Position numbers and translations under genes: made by a program. Of a stretch of DNA of 64,000 nt, positions 25,389 to 34,708 are shown piece after piece. The DNA is from Pseudomaricurvus sp050633365. GTDB lineage: Bacteria > Pseudomonadota > Gammaproteobacteria > Pseudomonadales > Cellvibrionaceae. The stretch covers positions 148,770 through 212,769 of the forward strand of contig JBOEGJ010000045.1 in the NCBI GenBank assembly GCA_050633365.1. The letters run 5' to 3'. Below the pieces are notes generated by a model. That model had not been told where the DNA came from. It did not search any database and saw nothing but the letters and a program-made list of their open reading frames with translations. Position 1 is the stretch's first letter. Each line of letters starts with the position of its first letter.

Positions 25389-26402
25389 CTAGGTCTCCTG
25401 GGGCGAGGCTGATCGCTTAGCGACGAGCAAACGCATTACGTTGGGTAGAAAAAACACTGCAAATAGAGGGTCAATTTTTATCGTTGTCCATATCCGCGTC
25501 CATTCAATCGGTTGTTTTGACTTAATCAGATGCATTAGATTAGCCACCATCGAGTAGCGAGATTCTTGCAATTGATTATTGACATGTACCCTTTGCGCCT
25601 TTGTTAGCGTTAAAGTGGCCAAGATGCATTTCGCGAGCCGAATGTAATTGGTTAGCAGGGTGAGTGACTTACTGGTTCCCCAGCCGGCACTGTCAAAAAT
25701 ATTAACCCCTAAGCCTTCGCTCACCAACGTTTTTGCGCAGAAGGCGACCCTTGTTATCGATTGGCTGAGGGATAACTTGAAGAGCCTATCCTGTCCGTTG
25801 AAGAGCTGCGTATTGAATCTTAGTTCTGGCTTGCTCGACCGTCGATAGACTAGGGCCGAAGTACTTATGATGTTACTTCGGACGATTGCGTAGTCAAAGA
25901 AATCGCCGTCGAAACGATAGGTCTCGAGCGCGGCATCGAGAAGTTGATGCCCCTTTGGGGTTAGATTCAGCCCTTCCTGTTTATTCCACTCAAAGCGAGT
26001 TCCCTCTATTGATTGTCGCTGGGTATCACAAAAAAATAGATCATGGCCCTGATCTAAGGCCTCTACGGCCGTTTTCAAAAATCCACTCTCCCACCAATCA
26101 TCCGAATCCATGAATGCAATGTAGGTACAGTCGGAGGTTATATGGTCAAGCGCTGCATTTCTGGCGGCACCTGGCCCCGCGTTTTCTTGTTCGATCACGG
26201 TGATGCTATCGGTGGTGGCGATCAATTCGGAAAGTTCATCACCAGCAGAGATAGGGGAGTCGTCATCTACGACGATGATCTGGATATTGCTAACGCCTTC
26301 CTGGTCGAGAATCGAGTTGACGCTACGCTTGAGCAATCCTCTTTCTCTTTGAAAGAAGGGAATGACCACGGAGACGGAGCTGTTGGCTGCTGAATTGCTC
26401 AT
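25389..26402 (-). CDS. Glycosyltransferase family 2 protein
   Basis: This 337-residue GT-A glycosyltransferase opens with VSVVIPFFQRE, followed by IIVVDDDSP and the metal-site FMDSDDWW near residue 100; AGPGAARNAAL between them is typical of GT2. It is cytoplasmic, with a short hydrophobic C-terminal stretch (PLFAVFFLPNVMRLL) that may be membrane-associated. It is transcribed toward the MITE-like element and is separated by 27 bp from the kelch/beta-helix gene upstream, so it is likely the last gene of a run starting at 31631. Confidence 0.87.
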   Translation of the reverse strand: MSNSAANSSVSVVIPFFQRERGLLKRSVNSILDQEGVSNIQIIVVDDDSPISAGDELSELIATTDSITVIEQENAGPGAARNAALDHITSDCTYIAFMDSDDWWESGFLKTAVEALDQGHDLFFCDTQRQSIEGTRFEWNKQEGLNLTPKGHQLLDAALETYRFDGDFFDYAIVRSNIISTSALVYRRSSKPELRFNTQLFNGQDRLFKLSLSQSITRVAFCAKTLVSEGLGVNIFDSAGWGTSKSLTLLTNYIRLAKCILATLTLTKAQRVHVNNQLQESRYSMVANLMHLIKSKQPIEWTRIWTTIKIDPLFAVFFLPNVMRLLVAKRSASPQET

Positions 26403-26429
26403 AAATTCCTTTTTCTAACATCGTCTGTG

Positions 26430-28679
26430 TTAATGGGGGAGTGTATCCGTGGCTGATGAAACGCCAGCCTCGTTACGGCTAGAAAAGAGTCGATTATTGA
26501 TCGCCTTGTCTTCTAGTGTAATATCGCCAATTAATTGTTCAAGCAAAGGGTTGCCGTCTCGATTGATAAATGTGTTTCCATTAAGACTGAGATGATCAAT
26601 GCCTGTACGCCATGTAAATAGTCGATTCTTATTGTTTGTATGGGACTGTCGATCAAATATCAAAAGACTGTTAGAGATATCTACCCGACCATTGAGTAAG
26701 CCTCGAGTGCAGTTCTTTTCGGATTCTACTCCCACAGAAATAAAATCTTGATTGTCTGAATTGGAACTACTTTGTAGCAACGAGTCTCGGATCTTTAAGG
26801 TACCACCACAGGCAAGGTCAACAACTCTGCTGTGTCTACTGTCGAGCCCAACAATACGGCTATTAGAAATTTCTGTATTAGCGGCTCTGGATTTAATCAA
26901 GTGCCCTAGATGCAAGGAGCGCTCAATCAAACTGTTGTTGATACTTAAGGAATCTATCGAGCCCGCATAGATCGCATGACTCAGGCCTCGCTTTTTGTAA
27001 CGACCAGTATTCTTTATCTCGCTGTTTCGGACTATCAGTTTGCCGCCTCGGTTGTCCGTCATAATTCCCAGTGCGGTGTTTTCAATATTCACATTGTCCA
27101 AGGTTACATTGAAGTCGACGCCCGTTATTCGAATACCGGCTAAATTCTTCGTCTGGGCTGCACCGATATTGGCGTTTGCGCTGAAGTTGAGAACCGTCAC
27201 TGGGCCGTCTTTAGCGTCGATATTCAACATTCCCTTACCGCCGGATACGGCCATTAAGGTGACACCTGCGAGATCGACTGTCAGGGGCTTATTGATCTTT
27301 AGACCCGAAGGGTAGAGCCCGGGCGGAATTTTGATTCGAGAATAAGGTGCCGCCTTTTTGATGTATTGCTGGATGTCGATGTCCGACATAGCTTGAGAGT
27401 AGGCAGGATTACTAGGATGTTTATAAATCCAAACGCCGTGATCGTGAGTCGAAATACCCGCAAAGAAATTATCGTATAGATGCACCCACTTTCCAAAGAC
27501 GCGTCCTCGATCTCCGTTGTAGGGGCCTTTATTACGCCAGTTGATGACTCGCCATTGAGCATCGTGTCGATCAGGATTGAATTCATAAATACGGCTCGCA
27601 CCGTCCCAGCTAACCAGCAGCCCATCATTGTTGAATGCCAGTGAGCGGCTGGTTTTCATGGGCAGTTTTGCGTCGATTTTGGTATTGCCTTGTTTATCGA
27701 TCACTACGAGGCTGTCTAAATAGAGTGTCCAAATCCATTTTCGATAGCGATCGTAGATGGCGTTTCCGCCGCGGCTTTTTCGGTCTTTATGCAGCAATCG
27801 AGGGCTAGCAAAAAGACCCTGCTCGGATTGTTGGGTTCTGAACAGCTCGTCCTTGCTTCCCAAAATCAGTGAACCGTCGGGCAATTGTAGACTTCGGGGC
27901 ATTCCCCAAGGTTCGGTGCCCACACGACGCCAACTTAAGGGAGAGAGTCCATTGCGCATCTCTTGCGGTGACGGGTTAAATTCATATTGCTGAGGCATGG
28001 CGCCCTGTGCGAGCAGTCTCGTGTCCTCAGGTTGGGCTTGATCAGTGAGCTTCGCACCGTTCGCGGCGCTGTTGGCCAGAACCAACAGCGTTTGTGTTTT
28101 TTCGTTAAACAGTAGACCGTCGTTGAGATATGAGGCCGCGGGAACCTTACGAGTATCTGGAATCCAAAATGCGTGTTTTGTTCTCGTCCAGTGGTTGGGG
28201 GGGCTTGGAGTCGTGAGCCTTGTCCAAGTGCCAGAGTTTAATGCGAAGCGATAGATTTCATTGCCGCCATAATCATGGCCACCTCCACCCATGAAGTAGA
28301 GGTCTCGATTAACTTTGTCCCAGGCGGCGCTGCTCCACGCGGTGAGCACCGCTTTCGGGCCCAGCGAAAGCTGTACTCGGCGTTGTTTAGCGGGAAATAC
28401 GTTAGAAATACTGGGCTTTTTACCTTTTACCGCTAGCTCGCACCAGCCGCCGTCTTTGCTTTCCAGCTGTTGAATGCATTGCGCGAGATTTTTCTCTGTT
28501 TTGATTGTACGGGTGAGGGTGGTATCAATGGCATCGATCGAGATTTTTTTATTGCCAAGGTTGTAGCTGATCAAACTTAGGATGGCGATAAGAGCAGAAC
28601 AACCAAAAATAAGCGCAACCACTCTATTGCGCTTTGCTTTCATGGGGTGCCTGTTATTGTCTTTCGGTTTAATCGGCAT
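26430..28679 (-). CDS. Membrane-anchored kelch-like/parallel beta-helix protein
   Basis: This 749-residue protein has one N-terminal transmembrane helix (VVALIFGCSALIAILSLISY, about residues 20-40). Residues of about 100-420 have kelch-like features (AWDKVNRDLYFMGGGGHDYGG, EIYRFALNSGTWTRL, EFNPDRHDAQWRVI). From about 430 a pectate-lyase-like right-handed beta-helix begins (IKIPPGLYPSGLKI) and continues through many short I/V-x-N-S repeats (DNVNIENTALG, LIVRNSEIKN, LSINNSLIERS). Such beta-helices bind or cleave acidic polysaccharides (lyases, C5-epimerases). The anchor places it in the periplasm, so it may act on nascent glycan there. No catalytic residues can be assigned. It lies 13 bp after the decarboxylase gene. 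Confidence 0.7.
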   Translation of the reverse strand: MPIKPKDNNRHPMKAKRNRVVALIFGCSALIAILSLISYNLGNKKISIDAIDTTLTRTIKTEKNLAQCIQQLESKDGGWCELAVKGKKPSISNVFPAKQRRVQLSLGPKAVLTAWSSAAWDKVNRDLYFMGGGGHDYGGNEIYRFALNSGTWTRLTTPSPPNHWTRTKHAFWIPDTRKVPAASYLNDGLLFNEKTQTLLVLANSAANGAKLTDQAQPEDTRLLAQGAMPQQYEFNPSPQEMRNGLSPLSWRRVGTEPWGMPRSLQLPDGSLILGSKDELFRTQQSEQGLFASPRLLHKDRKSRGGNAIYDRYRKWIWTLYLDSLVVIDKQGNTKIDAKLPMKTSRSLAFNNDGLLVSWDGASRIYEFNPDRHDAQWRVINWRNKGPYNGDRGRVFGKWVHLYDNFFAGISTHDHGVWIYKHPSNPAYSQAMSDIDIQQYIKKAAPYSRIKIPPGLYPSGLKINKPLTVDLAGVTLMAVSGGKGMLNIDAKDGPVTVLNFSANANIGAAQTKNLAGIRITGVDFNVTLDNVNIENTALGIMTDNRGGKLIVRNSEIKNTGRYKKRGLSHAIYAGSIDSLSINNSLIERSLHLGHLIKSRAANTEISNSRIVGLDSRHSRVVDLACGGTLKIRDSLLQSSSNSDNQDFISVGVESEKNCTRGLLNGRVDISNSLLIFDRQSHTNNKNRLFTWRTGIDHLSLNGNTFINRDGNPLLEQLIGDITLEDKAINNRLFSSRNEAGVSSATDTLPH

Positions 28680-28692
28680 CTGATCATGACTT

Positions 28693-29967
28693 CTATACTA
28701 GATATTCATGGATTTGCGGATGCCCCAAGAACCGGGTCGGACTGGCGCTAAGGCCATACGCGCCCGATTGATAAAGCCCGATAAGATCACCACGTTGAAC
28801 CTTGGGTAGTAGCATTTTGTTCGCAAGAATATCCAGTGGCGTACACAGCGGCCCTACAATCGAAACGATTTCTTTATCGTTTGATGTCATGCGATTGGCA
28901 ACACAAGTCGGGTAGTTTTTTCGGATCACCTGACCAAAATTCCCAGAGGCCGCCAAATGATGATGTAGACCACCGTTTGTGATCACAAACGTTTCGCCTC
29001 GCGATATTTTTACATCTTCCACTTTGCTGACGTAAAGCCCTGATTCGGCCACCAGATAACGCCCAAGTTCCATCACGACCTCTGTGTCTTCGCCGATGAT
29101 GGCTTGGTGTTGTATCAATAGACGCTCGAGATTCTCCCCAATGGGTGTTAAGTCCAATCGTTGTTCACCGGGAAAGTAGGGCACGCCGAGGCCACCGCCA
29201 ATGTTAATCCATCGCACCGGTAGCGGTGATGCTTTTATGAGTTGGGCGGCTAGGGAGAATGTCTTAGTTTGCGCATCGATAATCGCCTCTTCTTTTAAGT
29301 TCTGGGAGCCGCAAAAAATATGAAATCCCTGAAAATCCACCGGAAAGTTCGGTAGCGCTTGAAGCAGTTCAGGGACCACTTCAGCATCGATTCCAAAAGG
29401 TTTCGCGCCTCCGGCCATTTTCATGCCAGAGCTCTTCAATTCGAAATCGGGGTTGACTCGAATGGCGATGGGGGGGCGAGCATTGTGACTCTTTGCAATG
29501 ACGGCAATGCGCTCGAGCTCTCCTCGCGATTCCACATTAATGATCACTCCCGCGGTTATAGCCGCTTCCAAGTCTTCATCGGATTTTCCCGGGCCGGCAA
29601 AACTAATATTCTTTGGGGCTATACCTGTGGCCAAGGCGATACCTAATTCAAAGTGGGACGCGACGTCTAAGCCGTCGGTGAGAGTAGACAGATAATGCAC
29701 CACGTCGGGCATAGGATTGGCTTTCATTGCGTAATGCAGGTGAATCCTCTCAGGTAAATGAGTGCGCAGTTTTTCTACCTGTTGTGTAATGATTGCCTTG
29801 TCATAGACGTAGAACGGGGTCTTGCCCACTCTGTTTAAGAAGTCTGTAATGGGTTCTCCTGCGATCATTAAAACGTTATCGCGTACCGGGAATTGCTCCA
29901 TTGGAGCGTGTTCAGGCAATTTCTTGACTGGTTTTTTGTCGACCAAAGTGTTTTCTGGTGATGTCAT
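28693..29967 (-). CDS. PLP-dependent decarboxylase, exosortase-A-associated
   Basis: This 424-residue protein is a fold-type III PLP decarboxylase of the diaminopimelate/ornithine decarboxylase group. The PLP lysine is in HYAMKANP near residue 83. Other segments are GLDVASHFEL, NIGGGLGVPYFPGE and the C-terminal GAYGLSASPTRFLGH. The N-terminal extension and sequence text match the exosortase-A-associated decarboxylase family, which co-occurs with an acyl-CoA ligase and an ACP. The substrate is unknown; an amino acid held as a thioester on the ACP is a reasonable inference. Its start overlaps the ligase stop by 4 bp. Confidence 0.9.
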   Translation of the reverse strand: MTSPENTLVDKKPVKKLPEHAPMEQFPVRDNVLMIAGEPITDFLNRVGKTPFYVYDKAIITQQVEKLRTHLPERIHLHYAMKANPMPDVVHYLSTLTDGLDVASHFELGIALATGIAPKNISFAGPGKSDEDLEAAITAGVIINVESRGELERIAVIAKSHNARPPIAIRVNPDFELKSSGMKMAGGAKPFGIDAEVVPELLQALPNFPVDFQGFHIFCGSQNLKEEAIIDAQTKTFSLAAQLIKASPLPVRWINIGGGLGVPYFPGEQRLDLTPIGENLERLLIQHQAIIGEDTEVVMELGRYLVAESGLYVSKVEDVKISRGETFVITNGGLHHHLAASGNFGQVIRKNYPTCVANRMTSNDKEIVSIVGPLCTPLDILANKMLLPKVQRGDLIGLYQSGAYGLSASPTRFLGHPQIHEYLV

Positions 29968-31631
29968 GTCTGTTGATGTCCGTCCGAATCAATTCTATTT
30001 TCTGAAAAGGTTTCGATATACTCTTGATGTAAATTGGTTCGATCGTATTTACCGTTCGGATTTTTCGGTAATTCATCAACGATAATAACGCTCGCAGGAA
30101 TCATGTAGTTGGGCAGCTGTTGTTGGCAGTGCCGTCTGATTTCTATCTTAGTATTTTCAATCCACTGTTCATTGTTTTTTTCGACCGCTGTTTTTTCCTG
30201 CGAGGGCGATGAATGTGAAGAGGACAGGGTCACCACCGCGGCGATGGCCTGGCCTAAAGACTCATGGGGCAAGCCCAGAACAACGGCGTCTTTCACCCTC
30301 GCCGATTGATAGAGAACGTCTTCAACTTCGGCGGGGCTGACTCGGTAGCCCGAGGTCTTGATCATTTCATCGGTACGGCTGACAAAATACAAATAGCCGT
30401 CAGGATCGCGATAGACCCGATCGCCGGACCATACTGCGATTTCTGGGGCGCTGGTGTCTGCTGCGTCTGGGGCAAAAGGCTTGAATCGCTTGGCGGTTTT
30501 TTCGGGAGCGTTCCAATAGCCTTGGGCTACGAGGGGGCCGCGATGCACCAGTTCGCCGGCTTCGTTGTCGTCGCAAATCGAGCCGTCGGGGCGTAGCACC
30601 AGCACTTCGGCGTTGGGGATGGCTTTGCCGATGGATGTTGGTCGATGACTCAGCTCTGCGGGGGAAAGGTAAGTTGAGCGAAATGCTTCGGTTAAACCGT
30701 ACATCAAGAAAATTTCTGTTTCAGGTAGTGTGTGATGCAGTCTTTCCGACAGCGTTGGCGGTACCGCTCCACCGCTGTTGGTGATATAGCGTAGCGATTG
30801 TTTTGCAGCTTCTGGCCATGGTAAGGCGGCTAACTGGTTCCACAGTGGTGGCACAGCGGCCAAGCCAGTTATCTGGTAGCGCTCAACCGCGCGTATCACA
30901 TCTCTGGGCAATAGATATTCTATTAGAACCACCGATGCACCTGCAAAGAAGGCGGTCGTCAATTGACTAAGCCCGTAATCAAAGCTGAATGGCAATACCG
31001 CCAGCAGGCGATCGGTCTCGGTATTGCTCAAGTACAAGGCCACACTCTCAGCGCCGCACATCATATTGCGATGGGAAAGCACCACGCCTTTTGGTTTTCC
31101 CGTGCTGCCGGAGGTATACAAAATAGCCGCAATATCGCTTTCAGTGGCACTGGGCAGTGGTGACGTAATATCAGTGGCTAGGAAACTCTGCCATAGATGG
31201 ACATTCTCTTTGTTGTCGTGCGCTGAACCTTTGGGCGAGTCGACCAGAAGTTGAAGTCGCAGTGCGGGGCAGCTCTCAAGTTCGGGGGCCAGTTGCTTGG
31301 CCCGATCCGCAGAGGTAATCAAGCATTCTACATCACAGTCAAGCAAGATGTGTTCTACTTGCTTTGGCTTTAGCAACGGATTGATGGGAACAAATACACA
31401 AGCCGCGGCGCTGGCGGCAAACATCGCTAAGACCGCTTCTGGGCGCTTAGGGAGGTAGATGGCTACCCGCGTTCCGGGTTTCAGCTGTTGTTGCAATAGC
31501 GCCGAGGCTAGTAATTGTGTCTGTAGCCACAAATCGGCGTAGTTTAGGCTGGTACCTTTAAAGAGCAAAGCATCCCGCTCAGGCTTTGATTGAGCCTGAT
31601 ATTCGATCAATTGATGAACTAACGAGAGCAT
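29964..31631 (-). CDS. Acyl-CoA ligase (AMP-forming), exosortase-A-associated
   Basis: This 555-residue ANL-superfamily enzyme has the AMP-binding motif YTSGSTGKPKG near residue 172, the A5-type MYGLTEAFRSTYL, the GDRVYRD aspartate motif and the C-terminal lysine segment NPNGKYDR. It matches the exosortase-A-associated acyl-CoA ligase that pairs with the decarboxylase and ACP of XrtA loci; it probably activates an acid and loads the ACP encoded at 8125. It leads a - strand run of ligase, decarboxylase, kelch/beta-helix and GT2 genes. These two XrtA-type genes stand about 18 kb from the rest of the locus. Confidence 0.9.
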   Translation of the reverse strand: MLSLVHQLIEYQAQSKPERDALLFKGTSLNYADLWLQTQLLASALLQQQLKPGTRVAIYLPKRPEAVLAMFAASAAACVFVPINPLLKPKQVEHILLDCDVECLITSADRAKQLAPELESCPALRLQLLVDSPKGSAHDNKENVHLWQSFLATDITSPLPSATESDIAAILYTSGSTGKPKGVVLSHRNMMCGAESVALYLSNTETDRLLAVLPFSFDYGLSQLTTAFFAGASVVLIEYLLPRDVIRAVERYQITGLAAVPPLWNQLAALPWPEAAKQSLRYITNSGGAVPPTLSERLHHTLPETEIFLMYGLTEAFRSTYLSPAELSHRPTSIGKAIPNAEVLVLRPDGSICDDNEAGELVHRGPLVAQGYWNAPEKTAKRFKPFAPDAADTSAPEIAVWSGDRVYRDPDGYLYFVSRTDEMIKTSGYRVSPAEVEDVLYQSARVKDAVVLGLPHESLGQAIAAVVTLSSSHSSPSQEKTAVEKNNEQWIENTKIEIRRHCQQQLPNYMIPASVIIVDELPKNPNGKYDRTNLHQEYIETFSENRIDSDGHQQT

Positions 31632-31765
31632 ACTTCACATCCTGTGGTTGAACTCATGGCCGCCCATTTCATCCGCTGCGGTACCGCCGCGGCTGTAGAG
31701 TTGGCGTCGCTTTAAACGAATAGAGTTCATACTATGGATATAGAGCAATTATTTCAATTGTGCCG

Positions 31766-33088
31766 TTACTCCTCGTCGGCTTGATCCCGCTCATCGGCTT
31801 CTGGTTTGATGAAGGCGATAATGGAATCGGGATACTTGTGATTGACGTCTGCCAAACGCTCTAATGCCTGTTTGTTGATGGGTTTGTCGCGAGCTAAGAG
31901 TAGTAATCCATCAGGGAGGCTGAGATCTTGTGCCAATACCATTCCCTCCGTGAGTTGCGATAGCTTTAGCCCAATCCCCAGAGATTTCTGTTGGTTGATA
32001 TTCCAAGTGGCCAAAATTGGCAATGCCGCGTCAATAAGTGTTGGTGGAAACATTCGCTCCGATTGCTCTAACAATGCTGTGCATGATTCCTCATGACTGA
32101 AAGGGCGCTTAAAACGCAATCCCTGACGACATTCCAAATAGAAGAGCGTTAGCCCCAAAATAAAGGCGCTGTCACTGATATCTATGGCTGAGCATTGATT
32201 CGGGTAGCCTTTGGCATTGTTCTGCTCGCGATGTTTGATCAGTATGTCCGCGGCGTCGCTTAATAGTGGTACAAACATGATGGTTGTCGCCGAAATCGAG
32301 GGGTGCTGTGAGTAAAGCTGTCGCTGTTCTGCGGTCAGATCTATAAAAGGGGTGGTTAATAGGTCGTCACTGAATCCCATTTTACCTATGTGGCACAATA
32401 GCGACGCAAAGCGCAGATCTCGCTGTTGCTTGTCACTAAAATTCAGGGTTCTACCCATATCACGACACAAATTAGCAACGGTACGCGGGCTAGGGGTTCG
32501 ATCTCCTAGACGGGTTTCGACCAAGCTGCTGATACTTTGAATAGAGCTCAAGTAGGACTCTCGCAGTTGCTCACTGCGTTCTTTAACCTTTTGATCGAGA
32601 CTTTCGCTGAGCTGCACGAGTTGATGGTTTTTGTGTATCAAACTATCTTCCAGAAAACGGTTTCGAGCCCGAATATTGGCCAGTTCAATGCCTTTGTTGA
32701 TTGAGCGCTTGAGGCTGTCTTCATCCCAGGGTTTTTCGAGGTAGTAGGACACGCGGCCCTTATTGATGGCTGCAATTGTAGATTCCATGTCCGAGAAGCC
32801 GGTCAGTAGTACTCTTTCCGTATTGGGGAATTCTTGTGCCAAGATCTGTAATAGCTCAATACCATCCATGTCAGGCATTTTTGCGTCTGACAGCACTACG
32901 GCTACCGGGTTTTGACGGCAGAAATCTAACGCTGACTTGGCATCGTTAAAACACTCCAGAATCATATCTTCATCGATAAATACGCGTTCCAAAGCACGAA
33001 TGATGGAGGGCTCGTCATCGACAATTACCACTCGTTTACAATAGTTTGGCTCTTGAATTGTTGACGGTTCTTTTGGTGTTTTTGGCAC
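31766..33088 (-). CDS. Response regulator with degenerate HD-GYP domain (HnoD-like)
   Basis: This 440-residue protein has an N-terminal receiver domain with acidic pair Asp24/Asp25, phosphoacceptor Asp68 (LSDAKMPD) and a conserved LEKPWDE lysine. A coiled-coil linker (about 150-190) leads to an HD-GYP-type domain whose metal motifs are damaged: the HD pair reads CH in LLCHIGKMG, and the HHE motif reads KHREQ, while GYP is kept. It is unlikely to hydrolyse cyclic di-GMP. In Shewanella, HnoD is a degenerate HD-GYP response regulator phosphorylated by the H-NOX-associated kinase; the divergent H-NOX/kinase pair next door makes the same role likely here. An EAL partner (HnoB) is not in this window. 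Confidence 0.82.
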   Translation of the reverse strand: MPKTPKEPSTIQEPNYCKRVVIVDDEPSIIRALERVFIDEDMILECFNDAKSALDFCRQNPVAVVLSDAKMPDMDGIELLQILAQEFPNTERVLLTGFSDMESTIAAINKGRVSYYLEKPWDEDSLKRSINKGIELANIRARNRFLEDSLIHKNHQLVQLSESLDQKVKERSEQLRESYLSSIQSISSLVETRLGDRTPSPRTVANLCRDMGRTLNFSDKQQRDLRFASLLCHIGKMGFSDDLLTTPFIDLTAEQRQLYSQHPSISATTIMFVPLLSDAADILIKHREQNNAKGYPNQCSAIDISDSAFILGLTLFYLECRQGLRFKRPFSHEESCTALLEQSERMFPPTLIDAALPILATWNINQQKSLGIGLKLSQLTEGMVLAQDLSLPDGLLLLARDKPINKQALERLADVNHKYPDSIIAFIKPEADERDQADEE

Positions 33089-33192
33089 AGGTCATTTCTC
33101 GAAACTAAGTATCTAAAAAGTATAGCGTTTATAGGCCGATTTGCGATGCGTGAACTATACTGATAGACGAAATGTTTATTAGGGGGTTGTTT

Positions 33193-33735
33193 GTGCGGGG
33201 CGTAATTTTCACCATTTTGTGCGACATGCTCGAAGAGCAGCATGGCTTGCCTTTTCTCAATCGGGTTATCGATCAGGCAAACCTCGAGAGTGGTGGTGCC
33301 TATACCGCTGGGGGGAATTACCCCCCTGAAGAGGTCGACAAAATCGTACTGTTACTAGAACGCAAGCTCGAGGTGCCTAAAGAGTTCATCTTGCGCAGCT
33401 ACGGTGAGTACTTGTTGGGGGCGTTAGCGAAAACTTTCCCCCACTTTTTTGAAGTCGACAATTTGAAGGACTTTCTTCTAGGCGTCCACGGGTATATCCA
33501 CGTGGAGGTGACAAAGCTCTATCCCGACAGTAATTTACCAGAATTTGAATATTCCGATAATAATCCTGACAGATTAACCATGGTTTATCGCTCAGAAAGA
33601 AAAATGTGCCACTTGGCGGAAGGCCTAATTGCAGGTGCCGCCCAATATTATGAAGAAGAGTACAGTTTAGTGCAGTCTACTTGTCTGCATCGGGGTGATG
33701 ATTCTTGTCAGTTTGATTTGGTGTTTTATGGATGA
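33193..33735 (+). CDS. H-NOX heme nitric-oxide/oxygen-binding sensor
   Basis: This 180-residue H-NOX protein starts at GTG 33193 (MRGVIF, the usual H-NOX opening), with AGGGGG about 6 bp upstream; an ATG at 33172 would add seven residues that do not fit. The proximal heme ligand is His103 in HGYIHVEV, and the heme-propionate motif Y-x-S-x-R is Tyr132, Ser134 and Arg136. Counting from that motif, the position of the distal oxygen-stabilising Tyr of Thermoanaerobacter H-NOX appears to be Leu141, which predicts an NO-selective sensor rather than an O2 binder. The gene overlaps the kinase start by 8 bp. As in other bacteria, NO binding should change the activity of that kinase. Confidence 0.93.
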   Translation: MRGVIFTILCDMLEEQHGLPFLNRVIDQANLESGGAYTAGGNYPPEEVDKIVLLLERKLEVPKEFILRSYGEYLLGALAKTFPHFFEVDNLKDFLLGVHGYIHVEVTKLYPDSNLPEFEYSDNNPDRLTMVYRSERKMCHLAEGLIAGAAQYYEEEYSLVQSTCLHRGDDSCQFDLVFYG

Positions 33736-34708
33736 TCTAGACGCTTACAAAGTCGCCTACCAGCGGGAAAAACTCGCTAGAAAGCAGGCTGAGCAAATAT
33801 TAGAGGATAAAACCCACGAGTTAATGCAATCCAATATTGAGCTGCAACAGCTTAACGAGACCTTGTCGCGCCAACAGGCACAATTAGTACAAACGGAAAA
33901 GCTTGCAGCATTGGGTACCTTGGCTGCTGGTATCGCGCACGAGATTAATAATCCGATGGCATTTGTCGCCAGTAATATCCAAGCACTGAAGCGATACTGT
34001 GGTTCATACGTGGAGCTTTGCAGAATCGTTGAGGAACATAGAGATAAGGTTCCCGAGGCGATCAGTGAGGGACTCACCGGTATTGGAAGAAAACGCGGTG
34101 TAGAGTATGTGCTCAATGATACCGAACTCATATTCTCTGAAGTTGAAAGCGGTATGGTCAGAGTGCAAGAGATTGTCTCTAACTTGAAGAGCTTCGCCCG
34201 CACTAAGCCTGGAGAGCGAGACCACTCAGATACCAATGAAGCGATTACTTCTGCACTGAAGATACTCACCAACGAACTTCGATATAAGTGCGCAGTCAGT
34301 ACGGACCTAAAAGAGTTACCCTCTATCTATTGCAACCTGAACGAGGTGAGTCAGGTATTTCTAAACATCATTCACAACGCGGCCCAATCGATTGAAAAAG
34401 AAGGCCGTATCGATATCTCCAGTCACTACATCGAAATGCAAGCGATCATACAAGTCATTATTAAAGATACGGGAAAGGGCATGGATGAGGCGACGATGGC
34501 TCAAATTTTCGACCCTTTCTTTACCAAAAAACCACTGGGGCAAGGCACTGGACTGGGGTTGTCTGTTTCTCATGGAATCATTGAAGCCTTGGGCGGTAGT
34601 ATCAAAGTAACAAGTCAGCCCAAAAAAGGTACCACTTTCTTTGTGAACTTGCCGGTCGAACAAAGAAGTCGGTCTAGAAATATCTACACCCGCTGGGATC
34701 AACGATGA
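33728..34708 (+). CDS. Soluble histidine kinase partnering H-NOX (HnoK-like)
   Basis: I choose ATG 33728, overlapping the H-NOX stop by 8 bp, giving 326 residues; an upstream GTG frame would only add a short stretch inside the H-NOX gene. The protein starts with a coiled coil (about 5-60), then the dimerisation/phosphoacceptor helix with His71 (GIAHEINNP). The HATPase domain has an N box (NIIHNAAQSIE), G1 (KDTGKGMD), F box (FDPFFTKK) and G2 (GTGLGLSV). It has no transmembrane helix or sensor domain of its own, as expected for an H-NOX-controlled kinase. It probably phosphorylates the downstream sigma-54 regulator and the divergent degenerate HD-GYP protein. Confidence 0.9.
   Translation: MDDLDAYKVAYQREKLARKQAEQILEDKTHELMQSNIELQQLNETLSRQQAQLVQTEKLAALGTLAAGIAHEINNPMAFVASNIQALKRYCGSYVELCRIVEEHRDKVPEAISEGLTGIGRKRGVEYVLNDTELIFSEVESGMVRVQEIVSNLKSFARTKPGERDHSDTNEAITSALKILTNELRYKCAVSTDLKELPSIYCNLNEVSQVFLNIIHNAAQSIEKEGRIDISSHYIEMQAIIQVIIKDTGKGMDEATMAQIFDPFFTKKPLGQGTGLGLSVSHGIIEALGGSIKVTSQPKKGTTFFVNLPVEQRSRSRNIYTRWDQR

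Noticed and set aside
2..31631. PEP-CTERM sorting signals or an exosortase gene
   Set aside because: I looked for the VPEP-type C-terminal motif and a multi-pass exosortase among the genes here and found neither; they are probably outside the window.
33089..33192. Divergent TATACT elements between the HD-GYP and H-NOX genes
   Set aside because: Two -10-like hexamers face opposite ways, but neither has a convincing -35 at the right spacing.
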